A stretch of 64,000 nt of DNA from Lewinellaceae bacterium (GCA_020636045.1 JACJYP010000001.1:413501-477500), one strand, 5' to 3'. Numbered from the stretch's first letter, positions 9,257-19,328 are shown. Program-made: numbers and translations. The notes: generated by a model not told the origin, from the letters alone.

Positions 9257-9343
9257 TCTAAAGTTAACTCTTCACTCGAAGCAATTTTCAATGCAACGTT
9301 CCAACACCATGAACCTCAATACGGCAAACATAGAGTCTGAATT

Positions 9344-9500
9344 TTTCAACCCGCGATTTCAATCGCGGGATTTGCGAAAAAGAAGATAATTGAACCGTTT
9401 TAACGGTTTTATCGCCTTGGACGGGCATTTGAAAACGGTTAAAACCGTTGAATATCTGCCTGTTTTGTTTGCCCACGATTGAAATCGCGGGCTGAAACAA
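9344..9500. repeat. nested palindrome cluster (REPIN-like or bridge-RNA structure)
   Basis: Four hairpin units sit in the order A-B-B'-A'. A contains CCCGCGATTTCAATCGCGGG; A' is its reverse complement with small changes (CCCACGATTGAAATCGCGGG). B is AACCGTTTTAACGGTTTT and B' is AAAACGGTTAAAACCGTT. The left half (9344-9412) and right half (9427-9500) pair as one long imperfect inverted repeat around a loop of about 15 bases. It lies in the transposase-upstream end of the IS110 element, before galM. It may be part of the element's guide RNA or a resident REP-type doublet. Confidence 0.7.
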
Positions 9501-9557
9501 CATATTTCCGATTATTGAAAAAATTCGGGATGACTAATGTTAAAACTGTTTGCCTTT

Positions 9558-10712
9558 ATGAAAACGACCGCGCGAATCCTCTCTGTTCTTTTGGCAGCCT
9601 GCTTCATACATACCGGCTGTAGCAATAGCGGCAACACGTCAAAGCCGCCGGAAATGTCGGCGGCCGTTTCCGACTACGGGCAGACCGCAGAAGGGCCGGC
9701 TAAATTGTACACCCTGAAAAACAAAACGGGGATGCAGGTCGAGATCACCAACTACGGCGGCATTATCACCAGGTTGTCGGTACCTGACAAGAACGGACAA
9801 TCGGCCGACGTCGTTTTGGGATTTGACAAACTGCAGGATTACCAAAACGACCATCCTTATTTCGGAGCGATCATCGGCCGCTACGGGAACCGTATTGCGA
9901 AGGGAAAATTTACGCTGGACGGACAGGAATATGCGCTCGCCACCAACAATGGCCCCAATACCCTGCACGGCGGCCCGACGGGCTTTCACAAACATCTCTG
10001 GCAGACAACGGAAATACACCGGGAAGGATATACCGGGCTGGAATTGAGCCGCCTGAGCCAGGATATGGAAGAAGGTTATCCCGGGAACCTGCAAGTGACC
10101 GTGCGCTACCTGCTCGGCATCGACAGCAACGAACTCCTGATCGAATACGAGGCGACGACCGATAAGCCCACGATCGTCAACCTGACCAATCACGCGTATT
10201 TCAACCTGAAAGGCGCCGGTCAGGGCGATATTTTAAGCCACGAGCTGATGATTGCCGCCGATCGTTTTACGCCCGTGGACAGCACCCTGATCCCCACCGG
10301 GGTGTTGCAGGCCGTGGAAGCAACGCCTTTCGACTTCAGGACACCCACTGCCATCGGCGCGCGTATCAACGCAGCTGACGAACAACTCGGGTTTGGAGGC
10401 GGCTATGACCACAATTTTGTGCTCAACAGAAAAGGGATGGGCATGGAATTGATCGCATCCGTCTACGAGCCCGCTTCGGGAAGGTTTATGGAAGTGCTGA
10501 CCACGGAGCCGGGAATACAGTTTTATTCGGGTAATTTTCTCGACGGCAGCAACATTGGAAAAGGCGGCGTCCCCTACCGGCACCGCAGCGGCTTTTGCCT
10601 CGAAACGCAGCACTACCCGGATTCCCCCAATCAACCGTCGTTTCCGTCGACGGTGTTGCGCCCTGATGAGCGGTATACGACAAGCACGGTTTACCGGTTT
10701 TCGGTGAAATGA
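9558..10712 (+). CDS. galM: aldose 1-epimerase, lipoprotein
   Basis: 384 residues. GalM interconverts alpha and beta anomers of free aldoses, feeding the isomerase step of sugar breakdown. A type II signal peptide ends in AACFIHTGC, so the enzyme is probably a periplasmic lipoprotein. Family motifs: ITNYGGIITRLSVPDKNG, FGAIIGRYGNRIAKGKF, NTLHGGPTGFHKHLW, VNLTNHAYFNLKG and a late FCLETQHYPDSPNQPSF. The ATG at 9558 gives a clean signal peptide; an upstream start at 9537 falls on the IS110 border repeat and is rejected. It probably once followed araA directly and now depends on read-through or an IS-borne promoter. Confidence 0.93.
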   Translation: MKTTARILSVLLAACFIHTGCSNSGNTSKPPEMSAAVSDYGQTAEGPAKLYTLKNKTGMQVEITNYGGIITRLSVPDKNGQSADVVLGFDKLQDYQNDHPYFGAIIGRYGNRIAKGKFTLDGQEYALATNNGPNTLHGGPTGFHKHLWQTTEIHREGYTGLELSRLSQDMEEGYPGNLQVTVRYLLGIDSNELLIEYEATTDKPTIVNLTNHAYFNLKGAGQGDILSHELMIAADRFTPVDSTLIPTGVLQAVEATPFDFRTPTAIGARINAADEQLGFGGGYDHNFVLNRKGMGMELIASVYEPASGRFMEVLTTEPGIQFYSGNFLDGSNIGKGGVPYRHRSGFCLETQHYPDSPNQPSFPSTVLRPDERYTTSTVYRFSVK

Positions 10713-10751
10713 GGAGGTGGTGCTACCCAAATCCATACCAGGCAGAAAAAG

Positions 10752-10793
10752 AAAAGAGGCCAACAAGTTGAAATCAACTCATTAGCCTCTTTG
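10752..10793. terminator. bidirectional rho-independent terminator (galM / tRNA-Asp)
   Basis: AAAGAGGC and GCCTCTTT arms with further pairing of CAACAAGTTG with CAACTCATTA form a long stem. A-rich and T-rich flanks on both sides allow it to end galM rightward and tRNA-Asp leftward. Confidence 0.8.
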
Positions 10794-10797
10794 TTTG

Positions 10798-10871
10798 CGG
10801 TCCGGACGGGACTCGAACCCGCGACCTCCGCCGTGACAGGGCGGCATTCTAACCGACTGAACTACCGAACC
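10798..10871 (-). tRNA. tRNA-Asp (anticodon GTC)
   Basis: 74 bases, cloverleaf checked by hand. The acceptor stem GGTTCGG pairs with CCGGACC with one T-G wobble. The anticodon stem CCGCC/GGCGG encloses CTGTCAC, giving anticodon GTC. The T-arm is GCGGGTTCGAGTCCCGT. The 3' CCA is not encoded. A full promoter lies 25-57 bases upstream and a terminator directly follows, so it is a single-gene unit. Confidence 0.96.
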
Positions 10872-10895
10872 AGTTGCTTTCCTTCAAAAGCGGGG

Positions 10896-10928
10896 CAAAG
10901 ATAAGCGCATTCCTTTCTCAGCGACAAA
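10896..10928 (-). promoter_or_regulatory. promoter of tRNA-Asp (-33 TTTG, -7 TATCTTTG)
   Basis: On the minus strand TTTG (10928-10925), a 21-base spacer and TATCTTTG (10903-10896) match the Bacteroidota primary sigma consensus. The -7 element ends 24 bases before the tRNA 5' end. Confidence 0.8.
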
Positions 10929-10996
10929 CATTTTCTGAAAAAAATCTGAAAATGTTTCCGCCGGATAACGATTCTCAAAAATACGTACACGCTCCG

Positions 10997-11004
10997 TACC
11001 TTTG
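10997..11004 (+). promoter_or_regulatory. -7 element (TACCTTTG), candidate accA promoter
   Basis: Exact TAnnTTTG match about 160 bases before accA. No TTTG -33 box was seen at the usual distance. The leader between it and accA shows no recognisable riboswitch. Confidence 0.45.
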
Positions 11005-11165
11005 CGCCATGCCGGATCGGCGCCCCCAACCGAAAACAGGCATTCCCACCGGTTTAATCCGCATGTGTCAGAGCACGTTCAGATTTTCTTGCCGAGGCTG
11101 ATTATCGAACGCACTCTTAATCCCGTTTACGGCACCACATTTTCCAAAACCAATTTTGGAGCCAT

Positions 11166-12149
11166 ATGGCAATGACCTTCATGGATTTTGAAAAACCCCT
11201 CGAAGCGCTTTACGAGCAGCTGGAAAAACTGCGGGAGGTAGGGGAAAAAGGCGAATTGGACGTTACCCAGATGATGCGCGAGCTCGAGAGCAAGATCAAG
11301 GCCAAGCGCAAGGAGATATACACCGGGCTGAGCGGCTGGCAAAAAGTGCAGCTGTCGAGGCATCCGGAACGCCCTTACACCCTGTACTATGTGACCACGA
11401 TATGCAAGAAGTTCATCGAACTGCATGGCGATCGCTATGCCGGCGATGACCACGCCATCGTAGGAGGCCTGGCCAACCTCGACGGCCAGACGGTCATGAT
11501 CATCGGGCACCAGAAAGGCGTGAATACCAAAATGCGCCAATACCGCAACTTCGGCATGGCCAATCCCGAAGGCTACCGCAAGGCTCTGCGGCTCATGAAA
11601 ATGGCGGAGCGCTTCGGATTCCCGGTCGTGACGCTCATCGATACGCCGGGGGCTTTCCCGGGCCTCGAAGCCGAACAACGCGGTCAGGCGGAGGCCATCG
11701 CCCGCAACCTGTTCGAGATGGCGCAGCTGCGCGTGCCGATCCTGTGCTACGTGATCGGAGAAGGCGCTTCGGGCGGCGCCCTGGGCATCGGCCTGGGCGA
11801 TCGCGTGTTCATGCTGGAGTACACCTGGTATTCCGTAATCTCGCCCGAATCCTGTTCGTCCATCCTCTGGCACTCCTGGGACTACAAGGAGCAGGCCGCC
11901 GAAGCCCTCAAACTCGACGCCGACCACATGCTCGAGTTCGGACTGATAGACGGCATCATAAAAGAACCGCTCGGCGGCGCGCACAACGGGCCGGAGGAAA
12001 TGGCAAAATCTCTGAAAAAACACATCAAGGCGGAGCTGGAAAAACTGAACCCCATGGACCCGGACCAGCGTATCATCGAGCGCATCGACAAATACAGCAA
12101 AATGGGCCATTACCGCGAGTTGCCGCCAGCGCCCGCCAACGGCAAATAA
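11166..12149 (+). CDS. accA: acetyl-CoA carboxylase carboxyltransferase, alpha subunit
   Basis: 327 residues, the normal length. With AccD it moves the carboxyl group from biotin carrier protein to acetyl-CoA, the first committed step of fatty acid synthesis. Opens with MDFEKPLEALYEQLEKL, then the crotonase-fold blocks LHGDRYAGDDHAIVGGLA, GHQKGVNTKMRQYRNFGM, LIDTPGAFPGLEAEQRGQ, VIGEGASGGALGIGLGDRV and SVISPESCSSILW. Heads a small cluster with a DUF6913 gene and dapA. Met1, Met3 or Met6 could be the start; the choice changes little. Confidence 0.97.
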   Translation: MAMTFMDFEKPLEALYEQLEKLREVGEKGELDVTQMMRELESKIKAKRKEIYTGLSGWQKVQLSRHPERPYTLYYVTTICKKFIELHGDRYAGDDHAIVGGLANLDGQTVMIIGHQKGVNTKMRQYRNFGMANPEGYRKALRLMKMAERFGFPVVTLIDTPGAFPGLEAEQRGQAEAIARNLFEMAQLRVPILCYVIGEGASGGALGIGLGDRVFMLEYTWYSVISPESCSSILWHSWDYKEQAAEALKLDADHMLEFGLIDGIIKEPLGGAHNGPEEMAKSLKKHIKAELEKLNPMDPDQRIIERIDKYSKMGHYRELPPAPANGK

Positions 12150-12243
12150 GTTTTACCTCCGAATTTTCGTTTAATCTCCGGGCGCCGGAGCCTTCACTTC
12201 ATCCACCCCTCCGGAATCCTTTTCCACCAAAAAAAGACATGCC

Positions 12244-12795
12244 ATGCTGGAATCAATCCGCATTGCCCTGTACAACAAATCACTGCGAAAAATACTGGCC
12301 GGACAAAAGCGTCGGCGCAGGTCGCACAACCTGGAAAGCGCCGGCACGGTCGGCATTCTCTTCGATGCCTCCAGCGAAAAGACACGGCGCGAGGTCATGG
12401 AATACGCGCATTCGCTTGAAGAAAAAGGCAAAAAAGTGCGCATGTTCGGCTATTTCTCGAGCAAACAGCCGCCTGAAGGACACCCGTTCGGCTTTTTCGA
12501 CCAAAAGGAAACCAGCTGGACCGGCGTGCCCAAAAGTGAAAAAGCCACAGCCTTCGCGCAGGAGCATCTGGATGTGCTTATTTATCTGAATCCGGAAGCA
12601 TGCAAACCCCTCGAATGGCTGGCCGCCGCTTCGCAGGCTTCCATGAAAATCGGATTTGCGACCGACCGCCCCAATGACTTCGACCTGCTGCTCGAAACGC
12701 CGGGCGACAAAGGCATCGGCTATTTCGTCGAACAACTTCACCATTACCTGGGAAACATCGTCCTGAAAAAAAATGAATCTGCAAGAGCGATTTAG
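12244..12795 (+). CDS. DUF6913-type conserved Bacteroidota protein
   Basis: 183 residues, cytoplasmic, no signal peptide or membrane segment. The N-terminus is basic (LAGQKRRRRSH), followed by alternating beta-alpha stretches such as VGILFDASSEKTRREVMEY and LDVLIYLNPEACKPLEWLAAAS, resembling a small Rossmann-like fold. I recognise it as the conserved protein that often precedes dapA in Bacteroidota; its function is not established. Its 3' end overlaps dapA by 23 bases, so translation of the two is probably coupled, hinting at a link to lysine or cell-wall precursor supply. Confidence 0.75.
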   Translation: MLESIRIALYNKSLRKILAGQKRRRRSHNLESAGTVGILFDASSEKTRREVMEYAHSLEEKGKKVRMFGYFSSKQPPEGHPFGFFDQKETSWTGVPKSEKATAFAQEHLDVLIYLNPEACKPLEWLAAASQASMKIGFATDRPNDFDLLLETPGDKGIGYFVEQLHHYLGNIVLKKNESARAI

Positions 12796-13663
12796 AGGCA
12801 CCGGCGTCGCCCTGGTCACGCCCTTCAAAAACGGCAATATCGACTGGGAAGGCCTCGAAAAAGTCATCGAACACGTCATTGCCGGCGGAGTCGAATTCCT
12901 CGTCAGCCTCGGCACCACCGGCGAGTCGGTGACGACCTCGGAGGCCGAGCACCGTCAAATACTCGATTTTACCATCAAGACCAACCGCGGCCGGGTGCCG
13001 CTCGTTGCCGGGGTGTTCGGAGGCAATAACACCGCCGCCATGGTGGAAAAGATCAAAGGATTTGATTTTGAGGGCATCGACGCCCTGCTGTCGAGCAATC
13101 CCGCTTACAACAAGCCCGGGCAAGAAGGTATTTTTCGCCATTACATGGAACTCGCCGGAGCCTCTCCCCGGCCGATCATCATTTACAATGTGCCCAGCCG
13201 CACGGCGTCCAACATGACTGCGGAAACGACGCTCCGCCTCGCCCATGCGAGCGAACAGTTTCTCGGCATCAAGGAAGCCTCCGACGACATTTACCAGGTG
13301 ATGCAGATCATCAAGGGGCGGCCGAAAAACTTTCTGGTACTGAGCGGCGACGATTTCATCACCCTGCCGCTCATCGCTGCCGGCGGCGACGGCGTTATCT
13401 CCGTGATCGCCAACGCCACGCCACGGCCCTTCACCGATATGGTACGCGCGGCCCTCGGCAATGACATGCCTGCCGCGCAGCATCTCAACCACAAACTGCT
13501 CGATCTCTACAGACTTCTGTTTATCGAAGGAAATCCAGTCGGCGTAAAGGCTGCGCTTGAAATGCAGGGTATTTGCACCCGCGAAGTGCGGCTCCCGCTG
13601 GTGCCGATGAGCGAACAGGGGGTGCAGCTTCTCATGGAGGAATTGAAACATGTGACCGGCTGA
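12773..13663 (+). CDS. dapA: 4-hydroxy-tetrahydrodipicolinate synthase
   Basis: 296 residues. DapA condenses pyruvate with aspartate semialdehyde, the entry to diaminopimelate and lysine. Visible catalytic residues: the TT pair in LGTTGES (about 48-49), Tyr138 in IIIYNVPSRT, which also holds the substrate-binding Arg, and the Schiff-base Lys167 in FLGIKEASDD. The start lies inside the preceding DUF6913 gene (23-base overlap), and the N-terminus RFRGTGVALVTPF fits family alignments. It faces the YedK-like gene tail to tail. Confidence 0.97.
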   Translation: MNLQERFRGTGVALVTPFKNGNIDWEGLEKVIEHVIAGGVEFLVSLGTTGESVTTSEAEHRQILDFTIKTNRGRVPLVAGVFGGNNTAAMVEKIKGFDFEGIDALLSSNPAYNKPGQEGIFRHYMELAGASPRPIIIYNVPSRTASNMTAETTLRLAHASEQFLGIKEASDDIYQVMQIIKGRPKNFLVLSGDDFITLPLIAAGGDGVISVIANATPRPFTDMVRAALGNDMPAAQHLNHKLLDLYRLLFIEGNPVGVKAALEMQGICTREVRLPLVPMSEQGVQLLMEELKHVTG

Positions 13664-13697
13664 GCGGCCGTTCATGTTTCCTGTAAAAAGAGATTTT

Positions 13698-14378
13698 TCA
13701 ACCGAATAAGGTAGGCTGCTCCGGAACGGCGTCGTGCAGATCGGCTTCGTCGTAACCCGTTCCGTTCACTTTTTCGGACACCCGGTAAATATCGAGGGAG
13801 CCGTCTGCAGGAGTCGTAAGCAGGCTCAATACCTCGTCGAGTGGCAGGGACGAAAGCCACAGGTGCTGTTGTTCCGCGCGAAGCAGCACGGGCATGCGGT
13901 TGTGCAACGTTTCCATTTCCCGGTTGGGTGCGGTCGTGATGATGGAAAAACTGCGTACAGATTCTTTGCCTTTCTTCCACTCGTCCCAGATACCGGCCAT
14001 GAACATCAGGTCGTCGCTTTTCAGGTGAATACGATACGGAATTTTTTTGCGCCCCGGGCCGCTGCGCCATTCGTAAAAACTATCCGCAGGCACCAGGCAT
14101 CGCCGCGAGCGGATCGGCTCTCCGAAAGAGGGTTTCTCCTCGATCCCCTCCGAGCGCGCATTGATCAACTTTCCGGCGTTGGCGCCGCTGGCACTCCAGT
14201 GAGGCACCAGGCCCCATTGCATTTGCTGCAAAAGCCCGGGTTGATCGTTGGCAATGACGTACGCCTGCTGGGTAGGCGCTATGTTAAAACTGATCTTCAG
14301 GTCCAGCGGGCGCTGGATGTCGCGCAACTGCGCGTCGATCTGTTTGGGTTTGGGAGCGAATGAATATCGGCCGCACAT
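13698..14378 (-). CDS. SOS response-associated peptidase (YedK/HMCES family)
   Basis: 226 residues beginning MCGRY. SRAP proteins form a thiazolidine DNA-protein crosslink with abasic sites in single-stranded DNA through Cys2, which must become the N-terminus. Key residues are all present: Cys2, Asn73 in INARSEG, Glu103 in SFYEW and His159 in TLHNRMPVLL. The start at 14378 is fixed by the need for Met-Cys; a longer frame to 14459 would destroy the active site. Stands alone between dapA and a divergent membrane protein gene. No LexA-like box was recognised. Confidence 0.95.
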   Translation of the reverse strand: MCGRYSFAPKPKQIDAQLRDIQRPLDLKISFNIAPTQQAYVIANDQPGLLQQMQWGLVPHWSASGANAGKLINARSEGIEEKPSFGEPIRSRRCLVPADSFYEWRSGPGRKKIPYRIHLKSDDLMFMAGIWDEWKKGKESVRSFSIITTAPNREMETLHNRMPVLLRAEQQHLWLSSLPLDEVLSLLTTPADGSLDIYRVSEKVNGTGYDEADLHDAVPEQPTLFG

Positions 14379-14596
14379 AGTGCTCGGGCGGTTTTTGAGA
14401 AGCTGTCTGGCGGGCAGGTGAGCGTCAGGGATTCCATTTGAAGCGCACCAACGAGCCAAAACAACTTCATTGTTTTCTCAAATACGTCATCATTCGGTTG
14501 GGAAGCAATATTAAGAAAATCGCGGCATTTTGCCCGGGAAAACGAGTTTTCAGGCAGAAAGTCGCGTTCATCTAATGCATGGTGTGTCGTGAAGAG

Positions 14597-14604
14597 TACA
14601 TTTG
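14597..14604 (+). promoter_or_regulatory. -7 element (TACATTTG) for the downstream membrane protein
   Basis: Exact TAnnTTTG match 25 bases before the ATG at 14629. It overlaps a TTG that could be read as an upstream start, which argues against that start. Confidence 0.5.
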
Positions 14605-14628
14605 TACAATCCTTTTAACAGAAGTATT

Positions 14629-15327
14629 ATGCTGACCGGCGTCTCCCCCCTCGCACACATCGTATTCGCAGCCACTACCGCCCTCGCTGTCTGGTATATC
14701 TACCGGTCGGCCGCTGCATCCAGACGGGTGCTCATCATTACACTGGCATGGCTCGCACTGATCACTGCCGTCGGCATGACGGGTTTTTATGCCCGCAATG
14801 AATCCATGCCGCCCAATATGTTGTGGCTGGTCGGCCCTCCCTTTCTGGCGATCGCCATGTTGTTGATCCGCCGCGACGGACAGGCATTTCTCGACGGCCT
14901 CGATCTGCGCACGCTGACCTGGCTGCATGTTATCCGCGTTCCGATCGAACTGGTGCTGTTCTGGCTTTATGAGGCCGGCAAAATCCCGCACCTCATGACC
15001 TTCGAAGGGCGAAACCCCGACATTCTTTCAGGCATGACCGCTCCTTTGGTCGCTTGGTATGCCTTCAGAGGCGCCGAACTGGTCCGCCCGAAGATGCTGC
15101 TGGCTTGGAACCTGATCTGTCTCGCACTGGTCGCCAACATCGTTATCCACGGTATTTTATCTGCGCCGACGCCGTTCCAGCAATTCGCTTTCGATCAACC
15201 CAACACCGCCGTTTTTTATGTGCCGTTCAACTGGCTGCCGGGTTTTCTGGTGCCGCTGGTGGTGCTGGCCCATATCGCATCGATCAGGCGGCTGGCCGTA
15301 ACTCCGCTGACGCAACAGATTGCATGA
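14629..15327 (+). CDS. conserved membrane protein, function unknown
   Basis: 232 residues with about six to seven hydrophobic segments and short polar links, so an inner-membrane protein. Segments include LAHIVFAATTALAVWYIY, FLAIAMLLI, a helix around WLHVIRVPIELVLFWLY, LLAWNLICLALVANIVIHG and a late WLPGFLVPLVVLAHIA. No catalytic motif was recognised. The sequence between the fourth and fifth segments (FEGRNPDILSGMTAPLVAW) looks conserved in style. The ATG at 14629 is chosen because an earlier TTG start falls in the -7 promoter element. It ends ten bases from the convergent OmpA-like gene. Confidence 0.75.
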   Translation: MLTGVSPLAHIVFAATTALAVWYIYRSAAASRRVLIITLAWLALITAVGMTGFYARNESMPPNMLWLVGPPFLAIAMLLIRRDGQAFLDGLDLRTLTWLHVIRVPIELVLFWLYEAGKIPHLMTFEGRNPDILSGMTAPLVAWYAFRGAELVRPKMLLAWNLICLALVANIVIHGILSAPTPFQQFAFDQPNTAVFYVPFNWLPGFLVPLVVLAHIASIRRLAVTPLTQQIA

Positions 15328-15336
15328 ATACTTTTT

Positions 15337-16458
15337 CTAAAAGAACAGCACGATCTCGATCCGCCGGTTGAGTGCCCGGCCTGCTTCCGTATTATTGGCG
15401 GCAACAGGCATTGCCTTTCCGCGTCCTTCGCAGAATATTTTGCTTTCAGCAACTCCCTTTTCCACCAATATACGTTGCACAGTGTGCGCGCGCGCCAAGG
15501 AGAGTTCCTGGTTGAAAGCATCGCTGCCAATATCGTCCGTATAACCTATGATCAGTACTTTTTCAGGTTCCCGCATGGCCACTGCGGCGGCCAGACTGTC
15601 GGCAACACCGGCATAATGCGCATTAAGACTGCTTTTATTGAAGTCAAAACAAACACCCGATAAAAAGAGCGTATCGGAACGGGGCGCTACCAGAATGCGC
15701 ACATCCGGCATGCCGGTCCTGGCATTACTCGCCAGCAGGGTCTCGGGCAATGTTGAAAGCACCGGCATGGTGTCAAGCCCCGGAGGAATGTGCCGCCAGT
15801 CATCGGCGTATAACGCAGCGCGGCGCTGATCCGCCTCCGCGCACAATACGATCTTCTTGTTCCTCGGAGTAAGTGAAATATTATCAAAGTAGAACAGCTG
15901 CGCCGGCCCGCTTTTGCCACCGCTTTCCCCTTTTTGCTCAAAGTATCCGAGGTAGAAAAACCGCTCTCCCCCCGTCGCTTTAAAGGCTCCCTGAAAAGAC
16001 ATCCAGTCCATCTTTTTGATCTTTCCGGCGCAATGGTCTTTGTTTAACGTGAGCACCGGGTGCGCGCGGGCCGGGTCGAAATGTCCCGACCGGTCGTCAG
16101 TAGAAAAACAAATGCCAAACGGTCTGAATGCCGCGCCGCGCAGGTTAAGATCGAAAGAAATATCGTACCATTCGCCGGCCACCAGCGGGCAGAGCAGTTC
16201 TGTGAACAAATACGTCCGCTGTACCGGCTCGCCACCCACGACGATCCCCACTTTCCCGCCTTTTGAGCTGTTGATATACTGAAGTCCGTTGTAATTGGCT
16301 TCCTTCCAGGCCTCCGGCGCGCAATGGGCCTGAAACTCAGGGCAGGTATTCTCATCTTCAAAATCCGGGTTGGCAAACAGATTTTGCGCAGCGAGGGTGT
16401 CTGACACAAAAAAAAGCGCGCAGATCAGGCAAAAAAAGGAAAATCCGGATGTTTTCAT
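15337..16458 (-). CDS. OmpA-family cell-envelope protein
   Basis: 373 residues with an N-terminal signal peptide (cleavage likely after DTLAA). The C-terminal third is an OmpA peptidoglycan-binding domain: DTLFLSGVCFDFNKSSLN, VLIIGYTDDIGSDAFNQELSLARA and GRGKAMPVAANN..GRALNRRIEI. The N-terminal 200 residues resemble a carbohydrate-binding-like jelly roll (NLFANPDFED at the start, YFDNISL at the end), a combination often seen in Bacteroidota OmpA-like proteins. It probably tethers the outer membrane to peptidoglycan. A TACTTTTC near-match to the -7 consensus lies just upstream on the minus strand. Confidence 0.88.
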   Translation of the reverse strand: MKTSGFSFFCLICALFFVSDTLAAQNLFANPDFEDENTCPEFQAHCAPEAWKEANYNGLQYINSSKGGKVGIVVGGEPVQRTYLFTELLCPLVAGEWYDISFDLNLRGAAFRPFGICFSTDDRSGHFDPARAHPVLTLNKDHCAGKIKKMDWMSFQGAFKATGGERFFYLGYFEQKGESGGKSGPAQLFYFDNISLTPRNKKIVLCAEADQRRAALYADDWRHIPPGLDTMPVLSTLPETLLASNARTGMPDVRILVAPRSDTLFLSGVCFDFNKSSLNAHYAGVADSLAAAVAMREPEKVLIIGYTDDIGSDAFNQELSLARAHTVQRILVEKGVAESKIFCEGRGKAMPVAANNTEAGRALNRRIEIVLFF

Positions 16459-16745
16459 GACTGGGAAAAGTATGGCTTCGGGGTTATGAAATGGAGATTA
16501 CACACGTAGTAACGCGGCGTTTTATTGTGTTTTTTGTCTATTTCATTGATGGGGAAATACATACTGCCCGGCTGCTGCGATTCTATTCAATCCTGCATTC
16601 CATCAACCAACAGATCGTCACGTCCCGAAAGTTGAATCATAGCGGCATTTGGTTGATCGCTAGCGCCTCTCTCTGCTGCGCAAGTACACCTTTGTGCTAC
16701 AACGCCAGCACAGGCATCCTTTCACCAAACCAATATTATTTCAAC

Positions 16746-17141
16746 ATGAAACGCACCCTTCAATTGTTCGGCGCCCTCGCTTTGCTCTTCCTTTCTACCG
16801 CTGCATTCGCACAAACGCCGGCCGAGATCAAAAACGAAAATACCCAAAATCGCCAGGAAACACGCAACACCAACACGCAGGACCGGCAAACCACCTCGAA
16901 CGCCAATGCCGTTGAACGCCAGCAAACAGCCAAAACAAACTATGATGCGCGTCAGGATGTCAAATCCGACGGCGTCGTGACCGAAGAGGAGGTCAAGAAC
17001 ACCGCTGCCGGCAACGCACAAAACCGCCGGGCAAGCGCTGAGAACAATGCGGCTAACCGCCAGTCGACCGCCAAACAAAACAGCCAGCGCCGGCAAACCA
17101 CCGCGAAAACCAATGCCGCCAACCGCCCCGGCGGGCATTGA
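16746..17141 (+). CDS. small secreted protein with 11-residue (hendecad) repeats
   Basis: 131 residues: a signal peptide ending STAAFAQ, then an almost pure Asn/Gln/Arg/Thr/Ala repeat. Arg-Gln or Arg-Arg recurs every 11 residues: RQETRNTNTQD, RQTTSNANAVE, RQQTAKTNYDA, RQDVKSDGVVT, then after a 14-residue step RRASAENNAAN, RQSTAKQNSQR, RQTTAKTNAAN. An 11-residue period is typical of right-handed coiled coils or LEA-like helices. The frame is open further upstream, but the signal peptide fixes this start. No family was recognised. It is followed directly by a strong terminator, so it is monocistronic. Confidence 0.75.
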   Translation: MKRTLQLFGALALLFLSTAAFAQTPAEIKNENTQNRQETRNTNTQDRQTTSNANAVERQQTAKTNYDARQDVKSDGVVTEEEVKNTAAGNAQNRRASAENNAANRQSTAKQNSQRRQTTAKTNAANRPGGH

Positions 17142-17166
17142 CCTTCCGATACAGGTTCAAAATGCA

Positions 17167-17203
17167 CGGGCCGCCCTGAGTTGATCGGGCGGCCCGTATT
17201 TTT
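17167..17203 (+). terminator. rho-independent terminator
   Basis: CGGGCCGCCC pairs perfectly with GGGCGGCCCG around a 10-base loop and is followed by TATTTTTG. It ends the hendecad-repeat gene. Confidence 0.85.
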
Positions 17204-17237
17204 GTTGTTTCAAGCGCTTAGAGTACCGTGGCAGGAA

Positions 17238-19157
<1,920 letters not shown>

Positions 19158-19242
19158 AAAAAAACTGTTTTAGCCCACCCAAACGAAAGGCAGGTGCCCG
19201 TGCGCCATACGAACGGCGGGGGCGGTTTGTGAAAAGAAGCCG

Positions 19243-19250
19243 CAAAGGTA
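19243..19250 (-). promoter_or_regulatory. -7 element (TACCTTTG), candidate thrS promoter
   Basis: The minus strand reads TACCTTTG about 86 bases before the thrS ATG. No -33 TTTG was found at the standard distance. Confidence 0.45.
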
Positions 19251-19328
19251 GGGGAATTTCGAATGCCGCCGCTTGCAGGGTCCGGGATTTGGCCTTAGAA
19301 ACTTCTCGCTTTTTAGCCTGCCGGGGTG

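Larger units (their letters stand above)
8080..9537 (-). mobile_element. IS110-family insertion sequence (borders inferred)
   Basis: One transposase gene lies between two copies of GGGATGACTAA, at 8080-8090 and 9527-9537. Read with the transposase, the element has a long non-coding left end of about 270 bases upstream of the gene and a short right end of about 60 bases. This is the arrangement known for IS110-group elements, whose upstream end encodes a bridge RNA. IS110 elements do not make classical target duplications but carry matching core sequences, often CT, at both ends; each GGGATGACTAA copy contains a CT. The exact borders are inferred from this repeat only. Confidence 0.65.

Noticed and set aside
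10874..11101. A 75-codon plus-strand frame upstream of accA
   Set aside because: It overlaps the tRNA-Asp promoter and the candidate accA promoter and has no recognisable features.
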